Of a stretch of 64,000 nt of DNA, positions 43,352-52,951 are shown piece by piece. This DNA comes from JAABTH01 sp964390725 (GTDB lineage Bacteria > Bacillota > Dethiobacteria > DTU022). Position numbers and translations under genes: made by a program. How positions within the stretch are numbered: the stretch's first letter is position 1; each line of letters starts with the position of its first letter. The stretch spans positions 1 through 64,000 of the forward strand of contig CAYMIW010000005.1 of NCBI GenBank assembly GCA_964390725.1. The letters are read 5' to 3'. The notes beneath the pieces are model-generated. The model searched no databases, had not been told where the DNA came from, and saw only the letters and a program-made list of their open reading frames with translations.

Positions 43352-44029
43352 ATGGATAGAAGTGAATATACAGAAAAAAAGGTTGTTTTTGAAGAAAAAA
43401 TGGCCTGGTTGCAGGAAAAATTGCAGCAAATGGGCAGCCTGGTGGAAGAAGCGATCGCCCGGTCTATTGAGGCCTTGAAAAGCCAGGATCTTGACCTGGC
43501 CCGGGATGTAATCGATGGAGATGATATTATAGACGATCTTGAACACGAGATTGAGGAAAAAGTGCTTGAAGTTATAGCAACGCAACAGCCCATGGCCAGG
43601 GATTTGCGACGAGTGGCTACTTTATTTAAGATGATTAACGATCTTGAAAGAATGGCAGATTATGCGACTGGCATAGCCAAAACCACCCTGCGAATTGGCC
43701 ATCAGCCCCTGATAAAGCCCCTGGTAGATATTCCGCGGATGGCCGGCCTAAGTCAGAAGATGGTTAAACAAGCTCTTGATGCCTATGTTCGTGAAGATAT
43801 ACAGTTGGCAGAAGATGTTGGTAAAGATGATGATCAGGTAGATAAACTGTTCGGGCAGATCTTTCGTGAACTGCTAACCATTATGATGGAAAATCCCAGG
43901 ACCATAACCCAGGCTACGCAGCTTTTATTTGTTGGCCGCTGGCTTGAAAGGATTTCTGATCATGCCACGAATATTGCTGAAGAGGTAATATTCCTGGTAA
44001 CAGGTGAAAAAAGAAATCTGAATGAATAG
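43352..44029 (+). CDS. phoU: Phosphate transport regulator PhoU
   Basis: This 225-residue all-helical protein is built of two PhoU repeats with metal-binding E/D-x-E/D-x2-D patterns (ARDVIDGDDIIDDLEHEIEE and AEDVGKDDDQVDKLFG). It links Pst transporter activity to PhoR and represses the regulon when phosphate is high. The start is ATG after AAAAGGAGA. Confidence 0.95.
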   Translation: MDRSEYTEKKVVFEEKMAWLQEKLQQMGSLVEEAIARSIEALKSQDLDLARDVIDGDDIIDDLEHEIEEKVLEVIATQQPMARDLRRVATLFKMINDLERMADYATGIAKTTLRIGHQPLIKPLVDIPRMAGLSQKMVKQALDAYVREDIQLAEDVGKDDDQVDKLFGQIFRELLTIMMENPRTITQATQLLFVGRWLERISDHATNIAEEVIFLVTGEKRNLNE

Positions 44030-44197
44030 TTACAGAAACAGTTTCCCGGGCCGGTGCATTTAAACAATGCCCTTTTTGCTGGAATTGATCTGGGCCGCCT
44101 GTTCGAAAATGGCCCTTTTTTTCTTCAAGGGGAGGAGCCGTTAATAGTTTTTGAAATGCAATCCTGAAGTGCCGGGTTTATACTAACAAATAATAAG

Positions 44198-44227
44198 GCC
44201 TGCAGCCAGGTTAACTGCAGGCATTTT
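44198..44227 (+). terminator. Terminator after the pst operon
   Basis: GCCTGCAG (44198-44205) and CTGCAGGC (44215-44222) form a perfect 8-bp stem followed by ATTTTTAA. A weaker hairpin, GGGCC/GGCCC with an eight-T run, lies upstream at 44092-44123. Both may stop pst transcription. Confidence 0.75.
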
Positions 44228-44250
44228 TAAATTCTGGTGAGGGATAGTAG

Positions 44251-45096
44251 CTAAACTTCTTCTTTACGGGCGTGACCATCGAGCCATTTTCTTAAATAGT
44301 TAAATACTTCATCTTGTTCCGGCTCATTGTGTAGTTCATGGTTGAAGCCATCCCACACTTTGAAAGCGCATTCGCAGGATACAGTTTTAGCAATCTTTTC
44401 AGTTCCGCTGAGATAAGTGATCCTGTCATCGCTGCCGTGCATCAACAGCAGGGGGATCGCTATCGATGAAGCATTTTCATAAACATATTCTGCAGCTGCA
44501 AACATATCCTTGCCCATACCCAGGGAGATCTGGTTGTGAACCAGGGGATCATTCAGGTAAGCTTTGATTACGGCAGGGTTGCAGGATAACCCATCAAGTT
44601 CAAGCCCGTTGGCGATACATGTTCCAGGAGCAAGAGAACCGAGAATTTTTGCTGCCGCTACCTTGGCCTTCTGGCTGCTGGCCATTGTTTGCAGCCCCGG
44701 GCTGGTTACAATGGCACCGTTTAACTCTGGCTGCCTCTGAATCAGAAAAAATAATACCAGCAGTCCTCCCAGGCTGTGTCCGTAAATAAATAGCGGCTTT
44801 TCAGAATCAAGCGCTCTTCCTTTTTCAACCAGGATATTAATATCATCTGCATGGTGGTCGAACGATGGTGAGTGGCCGCGCTTTCCATCAGATTTACCAT
44901 GGCCACGCAGGTCATATGCCAGCATCGTATAACCTGCTGCAGTCAGTTTTTCAGCCCAGTGCCTGTAGCGACTACTGTGTTCGCCGAGTCCGTGCACCAG
45001 GCAGATTGTACCCCTTGTAGTGGATTCCGGTTCCCATTTTTGGGCATAAAGTTTTAATGCGTCATTGGTTGTCCACTGCATTTCTACATGTTTCAT
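44251..45096 (-). CDS. Alpha/beta hydrolase, monoacylglycerol lipase-like
   Basis: This 281-residue serine hydrolase is of the lysophospholipase/monoacylglycerol lipase type. It has the oxyanion segment VHGLGEHSSRYRHWAE, the nucleophile elbow GHSLGG, the acid in HGSDDRITY and the final His in DGFNHELHNEPE. No signal peptide is visible. The start is ATG after AGGAGGTG. It probably recycles lipid esters. Confidence 0.9.
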   Translation of the reverse strand: MKHVEMQWTTNDALKLYAQKWEPESTTRGTICLVHGLGEHSSRYRHWAEKLTAAGYTMLAYDLRGHGKSDGKRGHSPSFDHHADDINILVEKGRALDSEKPLFIYGHSLGGLLVLFFLIQRQPELNGAIVTSPGLQTMASSQKAKVAAAKILGSLAPGTCIANGLELDGLSCNPAVIKAYLNDPLVHNQISLGMGKDMFAAAEYVYENASSIAIPLLLMHGSDDRITYLSGTEKIAKTVSCECAFKVWDGFNHELHNEPEQDEVFNYLRKWLDGHARKEEV

Positions 45097-45143
45097 CTTT
45101 TTTACACCTCCTGAAAAATAATATTCTTGGGCATAATAATGCT

Positions 45144-47009
45144 TTAACGCTGTGGTTTTTTTTGGGTTGCCTCAGTTTTATTTTTCCTCCTTGTTCTGCG
45201 AGCGGTTTTCTTCCTTGAGGGAGGGGGGATCAGGCAGCGTCGGCCATAGCCGATTAAGTCTGTCCTCCCTGTCTGGCGCAGGGCATCGAGTACCAGCTGG
45301 TAGTTGCTACTGTAGCGGAATTGAATCAGGGCGCGCTGCATTGCTTTTTCATGGGCAGTTTTGGCAACGTACACAGGCTGCATTGTCCGGGGATCGAGGT
45401 TAGTATAAAACATACAAGTGGATAGTGTCCCCGGGGTTGGATAAAAGTCCTGAACCTGTTCCGGGTTATGCTCATGCCTGCGGATAAAAACAGCCAGGTC
45501 AACTGCTGCATCAAGATCTGAACCGGGGTGGCTCGACATAAAATAAGGTACTAAAAATTGTTCTTTGCCCAGGGTTTTATTATAATCATTAAACTTCTTT
45601 TTAAAATCGAGATATACTTTTATAGCCGATTTGCCCATTTTGCCGAGAACAACCGGTGAAGCATGTTCCGGGGCTACTTTAAGCTGGCCGCTGATATGGT
45701 GTTCACATAACTCTTTGAAAAAGGTTTGATCATTGTCATAAAGCAGGTAATCGTGACGAATCCCCGACCTGATGAATACTTTTTTTACTCCTTCAAGATT
45801 CCGCAGTTCTCTTAATAGATCCAGGTAACTGGAGTGGTTAATGTTCAGGTTTTTGCAGGGTTCCGGATACAGGCATTCCCGTTCTGTGCAGGAACCGTAT
45901 TTGCCTTGCCGGCTACAGGCCGGCTGTCTGAAGTTGGCTGTTGGTCCACCCACATCATGAATAAATCCTTTAAAGTCAGCGTCTTGAATTAGCAACCGGG
46001 TCTCTTCAATAATTGCTTCTTTACTCCGGGCCTGAACATGCTTGCCCTGGTGAAAGTGTAATGAGCAGAAGCTGCATCCGCCAAAACATCCCCTGCTGCT
46101 GACCAGGCTGAATTTAATTTCGCTTATTGCCGGAACACCACCTGCTTTTTTATATACAGGATGATAATTCTTTGAAAAAGGAAGACGGTAGATCATGTCT
46201 ATTTCTTCAGTTGTAAGTGGCAGGGCAGGCGGGTTTTGGATGACATAACCCTGTGGATAAGGTTCGGCCAGTGGCTTGCCCCGAACTGGGTCACTATTGT
46301 TGTATTGCAGCATAAAGCTTTTTGCATAGCTCTGTCGGTCAGTTTTTACCTCTTCGAAAGACGGCAGTAATATGGTGTCTTCAGGTTGGTTAATCAATGT
46401 TGAAAAGTATACTGTACCCCTGATATATGTAAGATCCCTGATTGCTAAACCACTCTGCAGAGCTTCCGCAATTTCCAGGATTGTTTTTTCAGCCATACCA
46501 TAAACCAGCAGGTCGGCTCCGGCATCGAGCAGCAGGGAAGGCTGAACACGGTTATTCCAGTAATCGAAATGAGCCATTCGCCGCAAACTGGCCTCGATTC
46601 CGCCAATAATAATTGGTGTGTCAGGCCAGTTTTCATGTATTTTTCGACAGTAAACGGTTACCGCCCGATCAGGCCGAAGACCGGGTTTTCCTCCGGGACT
46701 ATAGGCATCAGTTTTACGTCTCTTTTTTGCCACGGTATAATGGGCGACCATTGAATCGAGGTTTCCTGCGGTAATCAGAAAGGCAATTTTCGGCCGTCCC
46801 AGTTTTTTAAACTCGGCGCTGTTTTTCCAGTCGGGTTGAGCAATAATTGCCACCTTGAAGCCGTAAGCTTCAAGCTGACGGCTGATTATGGCAGAGCCGA
46901 AAGAAGGATGATCCACGTAAGCATCGCCAGTGACAATAATAAAATCAGGTGCTTCCCACCCGAGCTGTTTTATTTCTTCGCTGCTAACCGGCATAAAATC
47001 AAGAGCCAT
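45144..47009 (-). CDS. YgiQ family radical SAM protein
   Basis: This 621-residue radical SAM protein has an N-terminal B12-binding-like/UPF0313 region. The iron-sulphur motif CFGGCSFC lies near residue 300, and a C-terminal DUF3362-like part ends in a very basic tail (KKTARRTRRKNK). Function is unknown in the family. I use ATG 47009, with AAAGGAG 8 nt upstream, rather than the longer frame from 47063. Confidence 0.93.
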   Translation of the reverse strand: MALDFMPVSSEEIKQLGWEAPDFIIVTGDAYVDHPSFGSAIISRQLEAYGFKVAIIAQPDWKNSAEFKKLGRPKIAFLITAGNLDSMVAHYTVAKKRRKTDAYSPGGKPGLRPDRAVTVYCRKIHENWPDTPIIIGGIEASLRRMAHFDYWNNRVQPSLLLDAGADLLVYGMAEKTILEIAEALQSGLAIRDLTYIRGTVYFSTLINQPEDTILLPSFEEVKTDRQSYAKSFMLQYNNSDPVRGKPLAEPYPQGYVIQNPPALPLTTEEIDMIYRLPFSKNYHPVYKKAGGVPAISEIKFSLVSSRGCFGGCSFCSLHFHQGKHVQARSKEAIIEETRLLIQDADFKGFIHDVGGPTANFRQPACSRQGKYGSCTERECLYPEPCKNLNINHSSYLDLLRELRNLEGVKKVFIRSGIRHDYLLYDNDQTFFKELCEHHISGQLKVAPEHASPVVLGKMGKSAIKVYLDFKKKFNDYNKTLGKEQFLVPYFMSSHPGSDLDAAVDLAVFIRRHEHNPEQVQDFYPTPGTLSTCMFYTNLDPRTMQPVYVAKTAHEKAMQRALIQFRYSSNYQLVLDALRQTGRTDLIGYGRRCLIPPPSRKKTARRTRRKNKTEATQKKPQR

Positions 47010-47166
47010 GTGTTCTCCTTTGACAGGCTGAATAAAAATAAATATCATTGTTATAACACGCATATTTATTTATCTTTATATTACACCATTGAGAAAAAAA
47101 TACCCATACTGGTTCAATACTGGTTTGTAACAGAATATCTGCCGGGAAAGGAAGAGGGTTATAAAA

Positions 47167-48051
47167 ATGATGCCGTTTAAGTATGAAGGAGATCTTTACA
47201 GGCCGCCAAGTGAAGCAAAAAGTCTGATACTGCAGGCAACAATTGGTTGTTCTCACAACCGCTGTACATTTTGTTCCATGTACAAGCGGAAGCAGTTTCG
47301 CCTGAAAGCGGTCGAAGAAATAAAAGGTGAGATTAAAGCTGCTGCGGCTTACTATCCCCGGACCAAGAGGGTGTTTCTAGCTGACGGCAATGCCCTTGTT
47401 ATTCCCACCGAGGCTTTGCTTGAAATTCTTGAAACCCTTGATAGCGCGTTTCCTGCCCTCGAAAGGGTATCACTTTACGGGAACACCCAGGATCTTATCG
47501 AAAAAAATGTTGGTGATTTGATTGAACTTAAAAATAATAAACTTGGCATAATCTATCTCGGCCTGGAAAGCGGAAGCAGCAGTGTTTTGAAAGAGATCCA
47601 GAAAGGGGTTACGCCCGATCAGATGATTGAGGGGTCGAATAAAGCCAAAGCAGCTGGCATCCCCCTTTCTGTAACTATTTTAAATGGCATTGCCGGGGTG
47701 GAAGGTTCTGAAGAACATGCTGAAGCAACAGCAGGGATGTTAAATCGAATTGATCCTGAATATCTGGGTTTGTTGAGCCTGATTACAGTTCCCGGGACAC
47801 CTATTCATCGTTCTTTCGAGGATGGTTTGCTGACGGAACTAAACCCCTGGCAGCTTCTGGAAGAGATCAGGATAATGATTCTCAATCTATCTCTTTCTGA
47901 TTGTATTTTCCGGGCTAATCATGCCTCGAATTATCTTCCGCTCAAGGCTGTTTTATCAAGGGACAAGCAAGCGGTGCTTTCTGCCCTGGATACAGTTCTG
48001 GAGGGTAAAGCGCCTCATTCAATAAAGAGTGAATTCATGCGCGGTATATAG
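47167..48051 (+). CDS. Radical SAM protein
   Basis: This 294-residue protein has a CxxxxCxxC-type cluster motif near residue 28 (IGCSHNRCTFCSMYK), followed by VFLADGNALVIPTEALLEIL and GLESGSSSVLKEIQKG. The latter is common in Elp3/HemN-like radical SAM proteins. The reaction cannot be assigned. It is divergent from ygiQ and ends 9 nt from the convergent HD-GYP gene, with no terminator between. Confidence 0.9.
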   Translation: MMPFKYEGDLYRPPSEAKSLILQATIGCSHNRCTFCSMYKRKQFRLKAVEEIKGEIKAAAAYYPRTKRVFLADGNALVIPTEALLEILETLDSAFPALERVSLYGNTQDLIEKNVGDLIELKNNKLGIIYLGLESGSSSVLKEIQKGVTPDQMIEGSNKAKAAGIPLSVTILNGIAGVEGSEEHAEATAGMLNRIDPEYLGLLSLITVPGTPIHRSFEDGLLTELNPWQLLEEIRIMILNLSLSDCIFRANHASNYLPLKAVLSRDKQAVLSALDTVLEGKAPHSIKSEFMRGI

Positions 48052-48060
48052 GAGTTATCT

Positions 48061-50886
48061 TTAATTACCAATCTCTTTATATTTGCACTCTGTTTTAAGG
48101 ATTAAAGTGGGTCTTTTGTCAATTAAATCAAGAAAATGTTTAACAATTTCCGGGTCAAAATGGGTTCCACTCTCTTCTCTTATATACTGCAGGGCCTGTT
48201 CCTTTTCCCAGGCCGTCCTGTAAGGTCTGTCGCTGGTCAGCGCATCGAAAACATCAACAACAGCAAATATTCTTGCAGCAAGAGGAATTTCCTTCCCTTT
48301 TAAATTGCGCGGGTACCCGCTGCCGTCCCATTTTTCATGGTGGCAGTAAGGTATGTCCAGGGCGGGTTGAAGGTATTGAATCGGGGAGAGCAATTCGTAG
48401 GCGAGCTGGGGGTGCTGTTGCATAATTTCCCATTCTTCGGGGGTTAATTTCCCTGGCTTCAGTAATATTGAATCAGGAATACCAACTTTACCGATATCGT
48501 GCAGCAGGCAGCCGCGGCGGATATGCACAAGGTTGTTATCAGCAACACCCAGGAAACGGGCTAACTCAATAGTTATATCGGTTACCCGGTTGCAATGGCC
48601 TTCTGTTTCATGATCTCGCAGGTCCAGAGCCCGGGACCAACCTTCAATCGTTTCGTCATAAGCCATAGACAGTTCAAGGTTGGCTTTTTGCAGTTCCTCA
48701 AAAAGCTGGCCACTTTCAATGGCGATTGCCGCCTGACCGGACATTGTTTCCAGGTAATTGAACCAGTCCTTGTCAGGGGCGATAAGATCGTATAAAAATA
48801 GCAATATAACCCCTTTTAATTCACTCTTGGCAATTAAAGGTAATGCGATATATGCTTGGAAGCCATTTTCCCTTAAAATAATACTGAGTTGGTCGTTTGA
48901 TCTGTTCTTTTCATCGGAAGATATTATCATTTTTCTTTCCAAGGCGGCTTTGCCAACAGCGGATTCCCCGAGAGCAATAGTATTTTCAAAAAGATTATCT
49001 TCTGCGAAGCCTTTTCCGATATAATAATGTAAGTTTTTCAGGTGCTTGTTGAAAAGAAACACTGCAGTAGCATCAATGTTAAGCTGTTTATTCAGATGTT
49101 CCAGCAATATGTTAAGGATATACCGCATGTCTTTATTGGATGAGATAGCAATATCAACAGTTCTGAGGCTTTGAAGCTGGTTCAATCTTTTACCAGTTTC
49201 TTCATGTAAAGAAATGCGGTGAACCGCGGTACCGACCATTTCACTAAGTGAAACAAGCAGGCTTAAATCCTCGCTGCTTAGATTAAGAGGTTGAGTCCGG
49301 TAAACAGCCAGAACGCCAATAGTTAAGTTTCCTGCTTTTATTGGCAGGTAAGCCCCTCCCCAACCTTTAGGGGTTATGTTGAGAATGTTTTTTTTACTCA
49401 GGCGGTCCGAGACAATCTCGTCTGAAACATATGTTTCTCCTGAAGTAAAAACATAGCCGGCTATTCCTTCTCCCGGTTCCCAGGCGGAATCGCGAATATC
49501 TTCAAGCCAGCCTCTCGCTTCTGAAAATACGAGCATGTCGGATTCCTGGTTATAGAGCCAGATCGCCCCGGAATCCGTGTTGAATATAGTAAGAATATGG
49601 TCAAGGAAAGTGGGGAGCATTTTACCCAGTGTTTCTGTCGTTCTTAATGCTGAAGAGACTTCCTGGAGAGTCTCCAGTTCCCTGTTGCGTCTTTTTCTCG
49701 ATTCTTCAACCAGCTTCCTGTCTGTAATATCACGGGCAATGCCTTCGAAAGCGACTAGCCTGTTATGGCTGTCGTAAATTGGAACATTACGCTGTTCAAT
49801 CCAGATTATCTCGCCATCTTTTTTAATGAAGCGAATAGTAAGTTCTTCTTTAAAACTATCTTTCCCTTCTGTTAAAGATTTCATCAGGGAGCGATCGTCA
49901 GGATGAACCAGGTCATAGAATAGTCCGGGGTTGGCATAGAATTCTTCGGGGTCGTAACCGGTTATTCCTGTTGCTGCGGGACTGACGTATCTGAAACCAA
50001 TCTCCGGTTGAAGATATACTGAATAAATAATGTCCTGCGCGTTCTCTGCCAGGCGCCTGTATCTCTCTTCGCTTTCTTTCAGAGCTACTTTTTCACGGGC
50101 CAGGCTGTATCGATTATAGGCATTTTCCAGTGCCGTTGGAAGTTGAAAAAGGTAACCCGGTTGCTTGACCAGGTAATCTGCGGCACCCAGGCGGATTGCC
50201 TGGACTGCGGTCTCTTCATTTCCATGGCCGGTAACAAGAACGATCGGTATATCTATTCTACTGTCAACAAGCGTTTTCTGCAGCTCCAGGGCGCTAAGCC
50301 CGGGCAGACGATAATCAACAAGGAATACATCATAGCTGCCGGCCGGAAGCTCACCCCTGCTGATTTTTCCCAGGACAATATCTGCGGAATGGATTACTTC
50401 AAGTTTGATATGCGGAGCATGAAGAGCCAGGTGACGCTTTGTCAGGTCGATGTCGCTTTCGTTATGTTCAATATATAATACTTTCATCTGTGACCTGAAA
50501 CGGTCTTCCTGGGCTTTGAATCTATGCAGGGCATTTAGCATGACCCCGGTAAAACGTTCCAGGTAACCGTCATTTTTAATCAGATAATCATCAGCCCCGG
50601 CTTTAAGGGCTTTGATCGCCGATTCTTCATCACCCTGGCCGGTTAAAATAATCACGGCCATCGGTAGTTTCATCTGTCGTATTTCTGTGAGTAATTCCAG
50701 CCCGCTGCCGTCTGGTAAATGCAAATCAATTATCCCCAGGTCAAACCGATCAGCATTACTGAGCAGTGTTCTTGCTTCTGCCAGGGTAGAGGTGACAACA
50801 GCATTAGCAGATACAGGGCTTTTTTTCAGGGCTAAGGTAAACAGTTCAGCATCAGCAGCATTATCCTCAACATATAAAATATTCAT
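48061..50886 (-). CDS. REC-REC-PAS-GAF-GAF-HD-GYP response regulator
   Basis: This 941-residue protein has two receiver domains in tandem (about 1-120 and 130-250; phospho-Asp in IIDLHLPDG and LVDYRLPG). A PAS/PAC domain (about 270-390), two GAF domains (about 400-560 and 570-730) and a C-terminal HD-GYP domain follow. The HD-GYP catalytic motifs are intact (LLHDIGKVGIPD, CHHEKWDGSGYP), so it should hydrolyse cyclic di-GMP. I use ATG 50886, 8 nt after AAAGGAG. It is the last gene of the signalling operon and likely its output. Confidence 0.92.
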   Translation of the reverse strand: MNILYVEDNAADAELFTLALKKSPVSANAVVTSTLAEARTLLSNADRFDLGIIDLHLPDGSGLELLTEIRQMKLPMAVIILTGQGDEESAIKALKAGADDYLIKNDGYLERFTGVMLNALHRFKAQEDRFRSQMKVLYIEHNESDIDLTKRHLALHAPHIKLEVIHSADIVLGKISRGELPAGSYDVFLVDYRLPGLSALELQKTLVDSRIDIPIVLVTGHGNEETAVQAIRLGAADYLVKQPGYLFQLPTALENAYNRYSLAREKVALKESEERYRRLAENAQDIIYSVYLQPEIGFRYVSPAATGITGYDPEEFYANPGLFYDLVHPDDRSLMKSLTEGKDSFKEELTIRFIKKDGEIIWIEQRNVPIYDSHNRLVAFEGIARDITDRKLVEESRKRRNRELETLQEVSSALRTTETLGKMLPTFLDHILTIFNTDSGAIWLYNQESDMLVFSEARGWLEDIRDSAWEPGEGIAGYVFTSGETYVSDEIVSDRLSKKNILNITPKGWGGAYLPIKAGNLTIGVLAVYRTQPLNLSSEDLSLLVSLSEMVGTAVHRISLHEETGKRLNQLQSLRTVDIAISSNKDMRYILNILLEHLNKQLNIDATAVFLFNKHLKNLHYYIGKGFAEDNLFENTIALGESAVGKAALERKMIISSDEKNRSNDQLSIILRENGFQAYIALPLIAKSELKGVILLFLYDLIAPDKDWFNYLETMSGQAAIAIESGQLFEELQKANLELSMAYDETIEGWSRALDLRDHETEGHCNRVTDITIELARFLGVADNNLVHIRRGCLLHDIGKVGIPDSILLKPGKLTPEEWEIMQQHPQLAYELLSPIQYLQPALDIPYCHHEKWDGSGYPRNLKGKEIPLAARIFAVVDVFDALTSDRPYRTAWEKEQALQYIREESGTHFDPEIVKHFLDLIDKRPTLILKTECKYKEIGN

Positions 50887-50906
50887 GACCTGCACTCCTT
50901 TACAGA

Positions 50907-51347
50907 CTAGCTGGTTGGGTTGGCTGGTTCATTCAGGACACGCCAGTACAGCTCGATCTGTCCTGCAACTTCAACAAATTTTTCAAAATCGACTGGTTTT
51001 ACAATATAGGAATTTGCTCCATACAGGTAAGCCTGCTTTATGTCACTGTTTTCATGTGAGGTGGTCAGAACAACAATCGGTATAGTGCGATAACGAGGGT
51101 GGCCTTTAATTATCCTGAGCACTTCGAGACCATCAATTTTGGGAAGCTTGAGATCGAGCAGAATGATAACCGGTATGTTTTCACCCCGGTCCCATTGGCT
51201 GATCCAGTCTAAAGCTTCTTCACCATCTGTGGCAATAATCAGGGGATTTGAAAGCCTGTTACGGTTAAAGGCCCGCCTGGTAAGATCAATGTCAACCGGG
51301 TTATCTTCAACAAGCATAATCGGACTAGTGTACTGACTGGTTTTCAT
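50907..51347 (-). CDS. Single-domain response regulator
   Basis: This 146-residue receiver domain alone has the acidic pocket VEDNPVD, phospho-Asp in ILLDLKLPKIDG, Thr in VLTTSHE and Lys in YIVKPVDFEKF. It is similar to the Rcp1-type regulators that pair with phytochrome-like kinases. It overlaps the kinase gene by 23 bp and lies 20 bp before the HD-GYP gene. It could act as a phosphate shuttle. Confidence 0.93.
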   Translation of the reverse strand: MKTSQYTSPIMLVEDNPVDIDLTRRAFNRNRLSNPLIIATDGEEALDWISQWDRGENIPVIILLDLKLPKIDGLEVLRIIKGHPRYRTIPIVVLTTSHENSDIKQAYLYGANSYIVKPVDFEKFVEVAGQIELYWRVLNEPANPTS

Positions 51348-52875
51348 CAGGAGTTACCTCACTTCGCTGCGGAATTTCCAGGTAAAAAACAGTTCCCTCT
51401 CCGGGGGTGCTTTCGGCCCGAATCGAACCTTTCATCCTGGTAACTGCTTTTTTGACCATGGTCAGGCCAATTCCCGTCCCGGGGTAGTCTTCCTGGCGGT
51501 GCAGACGGTCAAAGATGCCGAATATACGGTCATAGTATTTCATTTCAAAGCCGATACCGTTATCACTGATCCAAAAGAGAAGGCTCTCACCACTTATCCT
51601 GGCCCCGATTGAAACCCGGGGCTGATCTGATTTTGCACTAAACTTACAGGCATTGTCAATCAAGTTTCTTATAATCAGGGCCAGACCATCCCGATCGGAA
51701 TTGATAATAAGGTTAGGCACTTCGATGATAAATTTGCCACCCAGGGCTGCGTATTCATCCCTGTAATCAAAAAGCAGTTCTTCAATAAAATCTCCCAGTC
51801 TTATCTCCTTGCTGGTCCATACTTTTTGGTCAAGCCGTGAATAGGTTAAAAGGTCGTCAATTAGCTGGTTCATGTTTGAGGCCGCTTTCTTAATTGATTG
51901 CAGGAAATGCTGCCCTTCTTCATTTAGGTTATCCTTGTGGTCTTCCAGCAGCAGCCGGCTGTAACCGTCAATACCGCGAAGTGGTGCCTTTAGATCGTGT
52001 GAAACAGAGTATGTGAAGGTTTTCAGTTCGTTGTTAATGTTTTCCAGTTGATTGGTTCGTTCAGCAATTCTATCTTCAAGAGTCTGATTGATTTCAATAA
52101 GTTCCTTTTCGGCTAATCTCCTGCGTTCAATTTCCATATTTAAAAAATCATAGGTTTTATCCAGCTCTTTAACCATTTTGTTATAGGTGTCTGCTACCAG
52201 GCCGATTTCATCCTTTGAATGAATATCTACCAGCCCTTCTTTCAGGTTGCCGGTGGCGCTGATAGCGGCGGCGTTGTTTATTTTGTTTAACGAGTATACC
52301 ATTCTACGGTAAAGATAAAAAAGAATAACCAGGGTTAACAGGAACATAACTATTAAAATACTGAAGGCAAGTAAATCTTTAGTTTTCTGGGCCTGTACCA
52401 GGTCCTCCCTGATATGCTCACTCAGGGAAAGCATTTTGTTAATCATATCCTGCGAGTTAATCATTAGCTGTCCGGCAAGCATCTCCTGCCAGAGCAGCTG
52501 CTCTGCTTCCGGAAGAGCTGATCGAGCGGTAGCTTCGATCAGCTCTTCATAGATGGTTTTCAGATTATCCCTTTGCAGGGTCAGCTGCTCATACATAGTT
52601 TTACAATTTGGGCATGATTCATAGTCAGCAAAGATTTCGTCAAGCTGTTTTAGCTTAGCCATTATTTGGGTTTCCACCCTGGGTTGAGGATTTTGAGTGT
52701 ACTCAAAGGTAAGATAGCGCAATTCATTGCTGCTTTCAAATAATTTGGTAATGGCCTGGTCCTTACGGAGCAGCCGGTTCGTATTACTGTAAGTAAAGTA
52801 GAGGCTTAATGCGTTTACCAGGAAAACGATCACCAACATTACTGCTATTAGTGTAAATGTTTTTTTAAAGTCCAT
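51325..52875 (-). CDS. HAMP-domain sensor histidine kinase
   Basis: This 516-residue membrane kinase has TM1 (about 8-28), a helical extracytoplasmic region (about 29-170) with CPNC near residue 97, TM2 (about 172-195) and HAMP. A coiled coil leads into HisKA (YSVSHDLKAPLRG) and HATPase_c (DNGIGFEMKYYDRIF, GTGIGLTMVKK). The HisKA/HATPase type resembles bacteriophytochrome kinases. No extracellular ligand-binding fold is visible beyond the helical bundle, so the upstream substrate-binding lipoprotein may be its sensor. Confidence 0.92.
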   Translation of the reverse strand: MDFKKTFTLIAVMLVIVFLVNALSLYFTYSNTNRLLRKDQAITKLFESSNELRYLTFEYTQNPQPRVETQIMAKLKQLDEIFADYESCPNCKTMYEQLTLQRDNLKTIYEELIEATARSALPEAEQLLWQEMLAGQLMINSQDMINKMLSLSEHIREDLVQAQKTKDLLAFSILIVMFLLTLVILFYLYRRMVYSLNKINNAAAISATGNLKEGLVDIHSKDEIGLVADTYNKMVKELDKTYDFLNMEIERRRLAEKELIEINQTLEDRIAERTNQLENINNELKTFTYSVSHDLKAPLRGIDGYSRLLLEDHKDNLNEEGQHFLQSIKKAASNMNQLIDDLLTYSRLDQKVWTSKEIRLGDFIEELLFDYRDEYAALGGKFIIEVPNLIINSDRDGLALIIRNLIDNACKFSAKSDQPRVSIGARISGESLLFWISDNGIGFEMKYYDRIFGIFDRLHRQEDYPGTGIGLTMVKKAVTRMKGSIRAESTPGEGTVFYLEIPQRSEVTPDENQSVH

Positions 52876-52951
52876 TATTGTGCCTCCCGCACGATTAAAA
52901 TTGATGTGATTTATTCAGCAGTCCTGGTGAAATGTTATGTTGTCAACATTA